Source: Pseudomonas sp. 30_B (lineage in GTDB: Bacteria > Pseudomonadota > Gammaproteobacteria > Pseudomonadales > Pseudomonadaceae). Taken from it: a stretch of 64,000 nt of DNA. Where the stretch lies: contig NZ_JAFGYY010000014.1 of NCBI RefSeq assembly GCF_017491605.1, forward strand, positions 115,871 to 179,870, written 5' to 3'. Under the pieces are notes generated by a model. It was not told where the DNA came from and ran no database searches. It saw nothing but the letters and a program-made list of their open reading frames with translations. A program made the translations under genes and the position numbers. Position 1 is the stretch's first letter. The number at the start of each line of letters is the position of its first letter. Below, piece by piece: positions 28,404 to 37,614 of the stretch.

Positions 28404-28793
28404 GACATTCTCCTCAGGCTTGGATCGGCAGCGTGCTGCCGATACTTGGCGAAGGGTGGGCAACGTGCCCTGATCCAACGCAGAAAAGTTGCGATTGGCA
28501 TCGATCTCCGCCATGCAGGGTGATCGCCTCGCCAGTCGGCGGGCACTGCACCAGAACACTCAAGCTAGACCGCTGTGCGGGGTCTTGCCATCTGTTCTGG
28601 ACCGGTTGCCTGGCGCGAGGTTCCTGTCGGATGAACACCATGACCGCATCGGCGCGATCCTTATTGCGTCGCCTGGACAACGGCGAGCGCTGACGACCCG
28701 CAGCTGCCTCGCGGCGCCACCCGACCTTCGGCGACTTGTCGTGCCGCGTGGCATTGCCCATGCTAGGCCGCGCGAGATCTTCCGGAGACCTTC
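28404..28793. other. Intergenic region upstream of acnA
   Basis: These 390 bases separate the divergent acnA and MaoC-fold genes and must hold both promoters. I see no repeat, strong hairpin or credible small gene here. Confidence 0.5.
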
Positions 28794-29672
28794 GTGAAGC
28801 GAAAGTTGCCCTCCCTGCTGGGCAGTTACAGCCGCATGCTGCTGCCGCGCCGTGGCCTGGGCCAGGGCGAGCGCGTCCCCTACCTGGCGATGGACAGCCG
28901 CACCCTGCAGTTCGACCTGCGCCACCTGCGTGCCTATCGCGAGCATTTCGGCCTCGACCCGGCGCTGGGCGTGCCGCTGCTCTATCCGCAGGTGATCAGC
29001 CTGCCGTTGCACCTGCGCCTGCTCAGCCGTTCGCGCATGCCGCTCTCGGTCATCGGGCTGATCCACCTGCGCAGCCATATCCAGCGCTACCGCATGCTCG
29101 ACGAGCACGAACCACTGCAGTTCGACTGCCGCATCCTCACCAGCCGGCGCAGCGCATTGGGCCTGGAGGTGGATGTGGTGACCGAAGCCTGGCATCACGA
29201 CATGCTCTACTGGCAGTCGATCACCACCTACCTGCGTCGCGGCGATTTCCTCGAGCCCGGCGCCGAGCCCGACCCACTGCCGGAGCGTGCCCAGTGGCAT
29301 ACCCTGGAAGCGCCGATCCATGCCGGCGTGCAATGGCGCGTGCCGAAGATCGTCGGCTGGCGCTATGCGGGGTTGAGCGGCGACTTCAATCCGTTGCACC
29401 TGTCGCGGCTGATGGCCTCTCACTATGGCTTCGGCAAGCCCTTTGCCCATGGCATGTGGGGGTTGGCGCGCAGCCTGACCGGACGGCGTCTGGCGGAAAA
29501 CGTGCGGCTGGATGCGCACTTCAAGGCACCCTTGCCGCTGGGTAGCCAGGTGAAGCAGAGCTACCGTCGGCTGGGCACGAAGGAGCAGTGGGCGCTGCTG
29601 CCCGCCGAAGGAGAGGGCGAGCCGATGCTGCTGGCGCAGCTGGATGAGGCGCCGGACGGGCCGTTGCGCTAG
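28794..29672 (+). CDS. MaoC-fold acyl dehydratase-like protein (GTG start)
   Basis: A 292-residue protein with a C-terminal hot-dog (MaoC/R-hydratase) domain. The motif GDFNPLHLSRLMASHYGF near residue 200 contains the Asp-x-Asn-x-x-His arrangement that hydrates trans-2-enoyl-CoA in this family, followed by AHGMWGLARS. The N-terminal half looks like a degenerate second hot-dog domain, as in double hot-dog enzymes. The GTG at 28794 has GGAG six bases upstream. The likely substrate is an acyl-CoA or acyl carrier, but this is inferred from the fold only. It stands alone between acnA and a REP pair. Confidence 0.75.
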   Translation: MKRKLPSLLGSYSRMLLPRRGLGQGERVPYLAMDSRTLQFDLRHLRAYREHFGLDPALGVPLLYPQVISLPLHLRLLSRSRMPLSVIGLIHLRSHIQRYRMLDEHEPLQFDCRILTSRRSALGLEVDVVTEAWHHDMLYWQSITTYLRRGDFLEPGAEPDPLPERAQWHTLEAPIHAGVQWRVPKIVGWRYAGLSGDFNPLHLSRLMASHYGFGKPFAHGMWGLARSLTGRRLAENVRLDAHFKAPLPLGSQVKQSYRRLGTKEQWALLPAEGEGEPMLLAQLDEAPDGPLR

Positions 29673-29703
29673 TCGTTTCGCTGGACACGTTGGTGCGGCT
29701 TTG

Positions 29704-29771
29704 TTCGCGAGCAAGCTCGCTCCTACGAAAAGCGTGCGGTGCCACCCTGTAGGAGCGAGCTTGCTCGCGAA
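29704..29771. repeat. REP-like inverted pair
   Basis: TTCGCGAGCAAGCTCGCTCCTAC and its inverted partner GTAGGAGCGAGCTTGCTCGCGAA are separated by 22 bases. Each arm is also an internal hairpin (GCGAGCAAGCTCGC). The pair lies between two converging genes. Confidence 0.8.
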
Positions 29772-29787
29772 CCGCATGGCAGAGGAA

Positions 29788-31344
29788 TCAAGGTCGCGCG
29801 GCGACTCGCGGTTGCAACGGCATGAGGCTCGGCAACTGCACCTCACCCCGTAATTCCACCGGCGAAATCCGCCAGGAACTGTTGAACAGGTACTGGCCGC
29901 TGAAGCCACTGAGCAGCAAGCCGATCTCATCCCCCGGCGCCAGGCTGGCGCTGACCGCGTTCAGGCGCGTGCTGCCCTGGTTCGCCAGCGGCTTCACCTG
30001 CTCATCCAGCCGCCGGGTTTGCCCGCCAGCGCTGCGAATTGCCATCGAGACGAACACTTGCGCGTCCGGCCGCTCGGCCAGGGGCTGCGCCAGGCGGATT
30101 TCCGCGTTGCCGAGCAGGGCGCTGTTCTCGCTGACTCGCTGCAAGGGGATGAACCGGGACGGTTGCAGCAGGCCGCTCAGCGCAGGGCGGATTGCCGTGG
30201 CCGGCAGCGCAACGGTCGGGCCGGGTGGTGGCAGTTCGTTCAGTGCCACGCCCTGGTCCAGGTCCAGGCTGATGCACAGGTCCGGCACGCTGTCGGCGGC
30301 ACCGGCGCGGCCGCGCAGCTTCTCTTCGTACCAGGCGACGATGCCCTGGTAGAGATTGATGGCGCGTGGGCCGCAATGGATCACCGGCTCGTTGTTGAAG
30401 GGTGGCAATCCACTCCAGGCTTGCATCGGCGGCGGCAGGATATGCCCGCCCTGCATGCCCAGCAGGCGCACGTCGGCGGGGCCCTGCTTGAGGCACTGGC
30501 GAATCTGCAGGCCCTGGTCGAGCGGGAACAGCGTATCGCGCATACCCTGGATCAGCAGCGCGTCGGCGTGGGGGCGACGGCCCTCGGCGCAGTAACGCGC
30601 CAGGCTGTGGTCGTGCAGTTCGGCTTGTACCGGCCCGGCCATACGTCCGCCCGCGGTGTGCAGGTAGTCGGCCTGGACGAACTTGCCCAGGTCGTAGCCG
30701 GTGGCCAGGCCCAGGCTGACCAGTACGCCGCCCCAGCCTATCTTCAGCTGGCCGTCCGGTGCCAGGGCGTCGGCCAGGTCGTACCAGGTGGCGATGGGGA
30801 CGATGGCGTCGATGCGCGGGTCCTCCGCCGAAGCGAGCAACTGCACCGCGCCGCCGTAGCTCTCGCCGAGCATGCCGACGCGCGGGTCGTTCGGTCCGTC
30901 CATGACCAGGCGCGGCAGGTGCGCGGCGGCCCAGTCGATCACCGCGCTGGCGTCCTGCACCTCGAATTGCGGGTTCATCATCTCGATGCGCCCGTCGCTG
31001 CCGCCCCAGCCGCGCTGGTCGTAGCTGACCACCCAGTAGCCGGCCTTCCACGCCTTGAGCGCGGCGCGGCCGGACATCATGGTCTTGCCGTAGAAACCGT
31101 CCGGCCCGGTGACCCGCCAACCGCCCCAGCCGTGGGTGTGAACGATCAGCGGGGCGGTCTCGCCGGCCCTCAGCGCGGGCTGGAAGACCGTGGCGGAGAG
31201 TCTGGTGCCATCACGGGCGGTGATGACGGCCTCGAACCAGGTGGCCGGTAGGTCCTTGCCGGCGCTGGTACTGAAATCGGGAACCTGGTCACGGGCGGCA
31301 CAGCCGGCGAGCAGCAGGGCGAACAGGCAGAAGAGGGCGCGCAT
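29788..31344 (-). CDS. CocE/NonD-type alpha/beta hydrolase, lipoprotein
   Basis: A 518-residue protein with a lipoprotein signal peptide: MRALFCLFALLLAGCAA, lipobox cysteine at residue 15. The mature part is an X-Pro dipeptidyl peptidase/CocE-like hydrolase: HTHGWGGWRVTG near residue 70, YDQRGWGGSDGR near residue 109, and the nucleophile elbow GESYGG near residue 156. A C-terminal jelly-roll-like domain follows, as in that family. It probably cleaves esters or amides at the cell envelope, but the substrate is unknown. AGGAG lies upstream of the ATG at 31344. Confidence 0.8.
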   Translation of the reverse strand: MRALFCLFALLLAGCAARDQVPDFSTSAGKDLPATWFEAVITARDGTRLSATVFQPALRAGETAPLIVHTHGWGGWRVTGPDGFYGKTMMSGRAALKAWKAGYWVVSYDQRGWGGSDGRIEMMNPQFEVQDASAVIDWAAAHLPRLVMDGPNDPRVGMLGESYGGAVQLLASAEDPRIDAIVPIATWYDLADALAPDGQLKIGWGGVLVSLGLATGYDLGKFVQADYLHTAGGRMAGPVQAELHDHSLARYCAEGRRPHADALLIQGMRDTLFPLDQGLQIRQCLKQGPADVRLLGMQGGHILPPPMQAWSGLPPFNNEPVIHCGPRAINLYQGIVAWYEEKLRGRAGAADSVPDLCISLDLDQGVALNELPPPGPTVALPATAIRPALSGLLQPSRFIPLQRVSENSALLGNAEIRLAQPLAERPDAQVFVSMAIRSAGGQTRRLDEQVKPLANQGSTRLNAVSASLAPGDEIGLLLSGFSGQYLFNSSWRISPVELRGEVQLPSLMPLQPRVAARP

Positions 31345-31498
31345 CGACACTCCTGTCGAAAGGGGCGAATGCGCCAGCATGCCCGTCGCCCGCGCAACTC
31401 ACCGCCCAACCAAGGTTCGGTGACCCGGACGGACGCAGGGTGACCGATCGGTGCGCTTTGGGCGACAATGCGCTCATTCGCTTTTCTGGAGTTACCCG

Positions 31499-31738
31499 AT
31501 GTCACAGCCTGTCGACGCGATTCTCGACGCCACCGGCCTGAACTGCCCCGAGCCGGTCATGATGCTGCACAACAAGGTGCGCGACCTGCCGGCCGGCGGC
31601 CTGCTCAAGGTCATCGCCACCGACCCGTCCACCCGCCGCGATATTCCCAAGTTCTGCGTGTTCCTCGGGCATGAGCTGGTGGAGCAGCAGGAAGAGGCGG
31701 GGACCTATCTGTACTGGATTCGCAAGAAGGCGGAGTGA
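31499..31738 (+). CDS. tusA: TusA, sulfur-carrier protein
   Basis: TusA accepts persulfide sulfur from a cysteine desulfurase and passes it on for tRNA 2-thiolation and other sulfur pathways. The 79-residue protein has the conserved GLNCPEPVMMLHNKVRDLP motif with the active Cys16 and the family core LKVIATDPSTRRDIPKFC. GGAG upstream supports the ATG at 31499. It is a single gene, divergent from the hydrolase lipoprotein. Confidence 0.93.
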   Translation: MSQPVDAILDATGLNCPEPVMMLHNKVRDLPAGGLLKVIATDPSTRRDIPKFCVFLGHELVEQQEEAGTYLYWIRKKAE

Positions 31739-31767
31739 TCCGCCTGGCACCTATTTCGCGGGGTTCG

Positions 31768-31944
31768 TGTAGGAGCGGGCCATGCCCGCGATCCGCCGGC
31801 AGGGCCGGCGTTGGCGCCTTACACAGGCGTCACCGGGACCTGCAGATTTCGACGCGACGGGTTTCGCGGACAAGGTCCGCTCCTACAGGTGTTTCCCGTC
31901 ACGGCTTGGCGTGCGGCAGGTCGCGGGCATGGCCCGCTCCTACA
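31768..31944. repeat. Cluster of three REP elements
   Basis: Three hairpin units carry the Pseudomonas REP core: TGTAGGAGCGGGCCATGCCCGCGA near 31768, TCGCGGACAAGGTCCGCTCCTACA near 31864 and TCGCGGGCATGGCCCGCTCCTACA at 31921-31944. The first is inverted relative to the other two. The unit fills the gap between tusA and the permease gene. Confidence 0.75.
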
Positions 31945-31954
31945 AGGGTACTTC

Positions 31955-32770
31955 TCAGCTTCCCGCCGGCCGCGCCGCGAGCTTCTGGGCCACCATCCGC
32001 CCAATCAGCGCGACGAAGGTCAGCCCGATCAGCACCACCGAGATGGCCGCCACCGCCGGGTCGATGTTGTCGCGCAGGCCCGACCAGATCTGCCGGGGCA
32101 GGGTGTTCACCTCGGTGCTGGTGACGAACAGGGTCACCGCGATCTCTTCCCAGGACAGCGCGAAGCACAGCAGCGCGGTGCTCGCCACGCCAAGCTTGAG
32201 GTTCGGCAGCACCACCATGAAGGTGGTCTGGCCCAAGCTCGCGCCGAGGTTGCGCGCGGCCAGTTCGATGCGCCGGTCCAGTTGGCTCAGCGCCACCAGC
32301 ATGGTCACCACGCCGTAGGGCACCACCATCACGATGTGCGCGATGGTCAGGCCGAACAGGGTGTCGTAGCCCAGGCCGGGAGCGAACTGGCTGACCTTGG
32401 TTTCCATGAAGTACAGGACCATCGCCGAGATCATCGGCGGGATCGCCATGGGCAGCAGTACCAGGCCGATCAGCAGGGTCGCCAGGCGCGAGCGCAGGTA
32501 CCAGATGCCGAGGCTGAAGCTCACTGCCAGCGCCGTTGCGATGACGCAGGTGGCGGTGGCGACGATCAGGCTCTGGCTGATCGCCGAGAGCCATTCGGGG
32601 CTGTCCAGCAGCGCCTGGTAGTGGCGCAGCGACCAGTTGCCGTTGGGCATCGACAGGAAGCGCTTGCTGGTGAAGGACACCGGGATCACCGCCAGCAGCG
32701 GGAAGACCATGAAGATCATCGCCATGGTCGCCAGCAGGCGGCTCGGTGCCTTGGTTTCGTGTGAGTTCAT
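31955..32770 (-). CDS. ABC transporter permease, PotC/PotI type
   Basis: A 271-residue inner-membrane permease with about six helices. The cytoplasmic coupling motif EAA-x3-G-x9-I-x-LP appears as ELAARNLGASLGQTTFMVVLPNL near residue 178. Together with the other permease, ATPase and binding protein it makes a complete importer of the spermidine/putrescine class. The ATG at 32770 has GAGGA eight bases upstream. It is the last gene of the operon and lies ten bases after the second permease. Confidence 0.88.
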   Translation of the reverse strand: MNSHETKAPSRLLATMAMIFMVFPLLAVIPVSFTSKRFLSMPNGNWSLRHYQALLDSPEWLSAISQSLIVATATCVIATALAVSFSLGIWYLRSRLATLLIGLVLLPMAIPPMISAMVLYFMETKVSQFAPGLGYDTLFGLTIAHIVMVVPYGVVTMLVALSQLDRRIELAARNLGASLGQTTFMVVLPNLKLGVASTALLCFALSWEEIAVTLFVTSTEVNTLPRQIWSGLRDNIDPAVAAISVVLIGLTFVALIGRMVAQKLAARPAGS

Positions 32771-32780
32771 CGTTGAGTCC

Positions 32781-33617
32781 TCAGCCAACCAGCTTGTCGA
32801 CGCGGGTCATGCGCAGCAGCGCCCAGATCATCCCGCTCACCAGCATCAGCAGCACCACCGAGAGCGCGGCGCCCAGGCCCCAGTTGCTGGTCTGGAACAT
32901 CTGCAGGTAGACGTACTCGGCCACCATCACCGTCTGCCCGCCGCCGAGGATCGCCGGGGTGATGAAGAAGCCCAGGCAGAACACGAAGACGATGATGAAG
33001 GCGCCGAGAATGCCGGGAACGGTCTGCGGCACGAAGATGCTCCAGAAGGTGCGCAGTTGCCCGGCGCCCAGGCCACGCGCGGCCAGCAGCACGCGCGGGT
33101 CGAGCCGGCGCATGGTGGAGACCAGCGGGAACAGGGCGAAGGGCACCATGAAGTGGACCATGCCGATCACCACCCCCAGCTCGTTGCGCGTCAACTGCAA
33201 CGGTTCGCTGATGATCCCCAGGTTCTGCAACCAGCCGTTGAGCAGGCCGTTGCTGCGCAGGGCGATCAGCCAGCCGAAGGCGCGCACCAGCACCGACAGC
33301 CAGAACGGGATGAACACGCAGATTTCCACCACGCGCTGCCAGAACGGCGGGCTGTACACCCAGCAGTAGGCCATCAGGTAGGCGATCACCAGCGACACCA
33401 CGCTGACCGTGGCGCACAGGCGGAAGGTCCGCCAGAGCACATCGTGAATCGCCGGGTCGGTGATGATCCGCTGGTACTGCTCGATCCCCGGCTCCGGCAG
33501 GGTGACGCTCCAGCCGAGCACGCCGAGGAAGGGCAGTACGTAGAACAGGATCAGTACGACCGGCAGCGGCAGCAGTAGCGCGCCCAGCTTCAGCCGCGAG
33601 GGGGCGTTATTGGCCAT
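32781..33617 (-). CDS. ABC transporter permease, PotB/PotH type
   Basis: A 278-residue inner-membrane permease with about six helices. The coupling motif reads LLAARGLGAGQLRTFWSIFVPQTVPGI near residue 180. It pairs with the following permease to form the transmembrane channel. It starts 16 bases after the binding-protein gene. Confidence 0.88.
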   Translation of the reverse strand: MANNAPSRLKLGALLLPLPVVLILFYVLPFLGVLGWSVTLPEPGIEQYQRIITDPAIHDVLWRTFRLCATVSVVSLVIAYLMAYCWVYSPPFWQRVVEICVFIPFWLSVLVRAFGWLIALRSNGLLNGWLQNLGIISEPLQLTRNELGVVIGMVHFMVPFALFPLVSTMRRLDPRVLLAARGLGAGQLRTFWSIFVPQTVPGILGAFIIVFVFCLGFFITPAILGGGQTVMVAEYVYLQMFQTSNWGLGAALSVVLLMLVSGMIWALLRMTRVDKLVG

Positions 33618-33633
33618 GGTCCGGCACTCCGCG

Positions 33634-34749
33634 TTACTTGGAGATATGCGTCAGGTACTGCTCCAGGGTCGCCCCGTAGTGGTCGGTGTACCACTCGTGG
33701 CTGAGCATGATCTGCTTGGGCAGGTTCGACGGATCGGTGCAGTTCAGGTGACGGCGGTCTTCCGGGATCAGCGTGGCGGCAGCGGGGTTGGCCGGGCCGT
33801 TGCCGAACATCTTGAACAGTTCGACCTGGGATTGCGGGTCCTGGGCGTAGGCGATGAACTTCATGGCCGCCTCGGTGCCCGCCGGGTTGCCCTTGAGCAC
33901 GCCCCAGTTACTGCAGCCGAGCAGGGCGTTGTCGAAGGTCCACTTGATGCGGTTTTCGCTGTCCTCGCTGATCACCTGGGCTCGGGTGTTCCAGATGGCG
34001 CCCATGGACACTTCGCCTTCCATCAGCAGCTGCTGGGTCTCCGCGCCCGAGCCCCAGAAGGACAGCACGTGGGGTTTGAGCTCCTCGATCTTCTTCAGCG
34101 CGCGCGGCACGTCCAGCGGATAGAGCTTGTCCGGGGTGACGCCATCGGCCAGCAACGCGGCCTCCAGCATGCCGTTCATCCACTTGTAGAGGGTGCGCTT
34201 GCCGGGGAAGGTCTTCACGTCCCAGAAGTCCGCCCAGGTCTTGGGCGCCTTGTCGCCGAAACGCTCGCTGTCGTAGGCGATCACGTAGCTGAGCATGTAG
34301 TCGGCGATGCCGTATTCGTAGGCGAAGCCCGGCAGCACCTTGTCCTTGGAGACGACGTTGTAGTCGATGGGCTGTACCAGGCCTTCCTTGCCGAGGATCT
34401 GCAGGACCGAGCTTTCCGCGTCGACCACGTCCCAGCTCACCCGGCCGCTGGACAGCTGGGTGCGGATGGCGCCTTCGGTGGGGCCGCTGCCGTCGATCTT
34501 GGTCGGGATGCCGGTGGCCTTGGAGAAGCCCTCGGTCCAGGCCTTGCCGAACGCCTTGATCGCGTCGCCGCCCCAGTTCACCACCACCAGCGGCTTGTCG
34601 CCGGCGGCGAAGCTGACGCCGCTGCGCAGGGCCAGCGGCAGGGCGGCCATCAGGCCCATGCCCTTGAGGAAGGTGCGGCGGTCGATCTGCCCGCGGCGGG
34701 CTTTTTCGATGAGGACTTCGATGCAGTCTTGCTGGTGCGGATTGAACAT
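33634..34749 (-). CDS. Periplasmic binding protein of polyamine-type ABC importer, Tat signal
   Basis: A 371-residue solute-binding protein of the PotD/PotF class. The N-terminus has a long leader with DRRTFLKGMGLMAALPLAL at residues 23-41, a twin-arginine (Tat) motif, so it may be exported folded. The mature part begins near KPLVVVNWGGD and contains the WDVVDAESS and SFWGSGAETQQLLMEGE stretches seen in polyamine binders. The gene order (ATPase, binding protein, two permeases, preceded by LysR) resembles PA0203-PA0207 of P. aeruginosa. The true ligand is not proven; polyamine or opine-type amines are likely given the neighbouring gamma-glutamyl-polyamine genes. Confidence 0.82.
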   Translation of the reverse strand: MFNPHQQDCIEVLIEKARRGQIDRRTFLKGMGLMAALPLALRSGVSFAAGDKPLVVVNWGGDAIKAFGKAWTEGFSKATGIPTKIDGSGPTEGAIRTQLSSGRVSWDVVDAESSVLQILGKEGLVQPIDYNVVSKDKVLPGFAYEYGIADYMLSYVIAYDSERFGDKAPKTWADFWDVKTFPGKRTLYKWMNGMLEAALLADGVTPDKLYPLDVPRALKKIEELKPHVLSFWGSGAETQQLLMEGEVSMGAIWNTRAQVISEDSENRIKWTFDNALLGCSNWGVLKGNPAGTEAAMKFIAYAQDPQSQVELFKMFGNGPANPAAATLIPEDRRHLNCTDPSNLPKQIMLSHEWYTDHYGATLEQYLTHISK

Positions 34750-34804
34750 GAGTGCAACTCCCGGTCGGAAGGGATGGCGAAAGGGGACGAACGCGTGCGT
34801 TGGC

Positions 34805-35890
<1,086 letters not shown>

Positions 35891-36026
35891 TGCACTTACC
35901 TCGAGTTTCTTGTTCTTGTTCGAGAGGTCGCCGGGTGAGGGGTAAAAATCAGCGGCCTTTTTTTAATGCAGTATTGTTAAATCTCTGTCCGCTTCAATCG
36001 CGTTTTTTTGCTCTCATTGTTCGAAA

Positions 36027-36950
36027 TCATTCACCAATCATCAGGTTGCGACCGCCCTTGCGGAACTGCTCGGACATGCGCAATTCCGCCTTCATCCAGG
36101 TCTTGAAGGCCTGCACGTCGGGGCGTTCGGTCTTGGCCGGGTCGGTGACGAAGTAGTAGCGGTTGGGCGGCTCAATGGCGACGTTGAACAGGCGCACCAG
36201 TTGCCCCTTGGCCATGGCGTCGCCGCTGACCAGCGCATCGCCCATCGCCACGCCTTGCCCGGCGATGGCCGCTGATTGCACCAGGTGCGCGTCGGAGAAG
36301 ACGATGCCGTTGCGCACGTTGAGATCGCGCACGCCGGCGGCGGCGGCCCAGAGAAGCCAGTCGGAGTGGTCGACCATGTGCAGGAAGGGCAGGTTGGCGA
36401 GGTCTTCCGGCGAATCCAGGCCACCGATGGAATTGAGCAGCGACGGGCTGCACACCGGGAAGGTGTCGAGGGTGGCGATCAGGTCGACGTGCAGGTCCGT
36501 CCAGTCGCCCACGCCGTAGGCGATGAACAGGTCGACATCGCGGTTGGAGACGTCGTCGGGAATCCGTGGCGCGACCAGGTTCAGCTCCACCTGGGGGTGG
36601 GCGCGCTGGAACTTGCCGATCTGGTGGCATAGCCAGTAGGTGGCGAAGCCCGGCGTGCAGCTCACGCACAGGCGGCCGGAGACTTCCTCGGCGTTGGCGA
36701 AGCGCCGTGCCTCGTTGAGGATCGCCAGGGCGCGCTGGGTTTCCCGGGCGAAGCATTCGCCGTGGTAGGTAAGGGCGATGCCGCGGCCGACTCGCTCGGT
36801 AAGCGGGATGCCCAGGCAGTCCTCCAGGCTGTGCAACTGGTGGCTGACGGCGCTGCGGGTCAGGCTCAGTTCGCTGGCTGCGCCGGACAGGCTGCCCAGG
36901 CGGGCGACGGCGTCCAGCACGCGCAGGGCGGTCATCGAGGGGAAACGCAT
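36027..36950 (-). CDS. LysR-family regulator
   Basis: A 307-residue LysR regulator. The N-terminal winged helix reads LRVLDAVARLGSLSGAASELSLTRSAVSHQLHSLED (split here: AASELSLTRSAVSHQL near residue 24). A periplasmic-binding-protein-like effector domain follows from about residue 90. It resembles the GcvA branch. It lies 136 bases upstream of the ABC operon in the same direction, with an AT-rich interval between them that probably holds the promoter it controls. Confidence 0.87.
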   Translation of the reverse strand: MRFPSMTALRVLDAVARLGSLSGAASELSLTRSAVSHQLHSLEDCLGIPLTERVGRGIALTYHGECFARETQRALAILNEARRFANAEEVSGRLCVSCTPGFATYWLCHQIGKFQRAHPQVELNLVAPRIPDDVSNRDVDLFIAYGVGDWTDLHVDLIATLDTFPVCSPSLLNSIGGLDSPEDLANLPFLHMVDHSDWLLWAAAAGVRDLNVRNGIVFSDAHLVQSAAIAGQGVAMGDALVSGDAMAKGQLVRLFNVAIEPPNRYYFVTDPAKTERPDVQAFKTWMKAELRMSEQFRKGGRNLMIGE

Positions 36951-37211
36951 GGCTCACTCCAAACGGCGAAGTGAAGTCTTTATCCCTGAGCGGGGCGGTG
37001 GTGTCGAGTGGGGCGGGTACGGGAGGAAAGTAGGCGTGAGGTTTCTGTAGGGCATGAAGTGTCTACGTTCCTGGCGCCCCTTTGCGCATATCGCGGACGG
37101 AGTCCGCTCCTGCGAGAGCCCACCACGACCTTTGCTCTGGCTTTGGCCCTCTAAGATTTCCAGAAAAACCTCCGCGCACTCCGGAGCGCCCCTTCAGGAG
37201 GCCGAGTGGAA
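36951..37211. other. Intergenic DNA with a single REP unit
   Basis: These 261 bases between the LysR gene and the multi-hairpin element contain no credible gene. One REP half-unit, TCGCGGACGGAGTCCGCTCC, lies at 37091-37110. Confidence 0.6.
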
Positions 37212-37482
37212 TCGGAGTTTCAGGGGTTGAGCGGCATGGATGCCGCGAGAGCCGCGATGGGCCAGGGATGGCCCTTCGCGGCGGGCCCCTGAAACTCCGA
37301 TGGAGCGAGGGAACCCCGGCGAAGCCGGGGCCGGATGATGGGGCAAAGACCTTTGGTTACTTTCTGTCGTTTGAGAAAGTAACTCGCCCGAGGGGGCGAA
37401 ACAAAATCTATCAGCACACGCCGAAGCGGCGCAGAAACACCCACCCCCGATTCGGCGGATAACGCCTTAGGCGTTATTCGCC
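37212..37482. repeat. Multi-hairpin intergenic element
   Basis: A chain of strong inverted repeats without a credible gene. TCGGAGTTTCAGGGG (37212-37226) pairs perfectly with 37286-37300 and encloses two inner hairpins (37231-37246 and 37252-37281). Further stems follow: CCCCGGC/GCCGGGG (37314-37330), GTTACTTTCT/AGAAAGTAAC (37356-37383), CGCCC/GGGCG (37385-37398), and GGCGGATAACGCC/GGCGTTATTCGCC (37454-37482). It has the look of a mobile or structured repeat unit and occupies most of the gap between the LysR and oxidase genes. Confidence 0.65.
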
Positions 37483-37500
37483 CTACGAAGAGCAAGAGCA

Positions 37501-37596
37501 TCGCGGACAGAGTCCGCTCCTACGAGAGCAGAAATCCCGGCGCTGGTCTGTAGGAGCGCCCCATGGGCGCGATCGCGGGCATGGCCCGCTCCTACA
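37501..37596. repeat. REP pair
   Basis: TCGCGGACAGAGTCCGCTCCTAC is followed by TGTAGGAGCGCCCCATGGGCGCGATCGCGGGCATGGCCCGCTCCTACA (two arms, given in parts). The second unit recurs almost exactly at 44896-44942. Confidence 0.75.
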
Positions 37597-37614
37597 AAGG
37601 AGTTCAGCCGGTTA

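Noticed and set aside
28560..29930. Long minus-strand frame opposite the MaoC-fold gene
   Set aside because: Antisense to a frame with a clear hydratase motif and a ribosome binding site; the translation has shadow-frame composition.
37082..37462. 126-codon open frame within the hairpin-rich region
   Set aside because: The region consists of strong inverted repeats, the translation has no recognisable domain, and no ribosome binding site precedes it.
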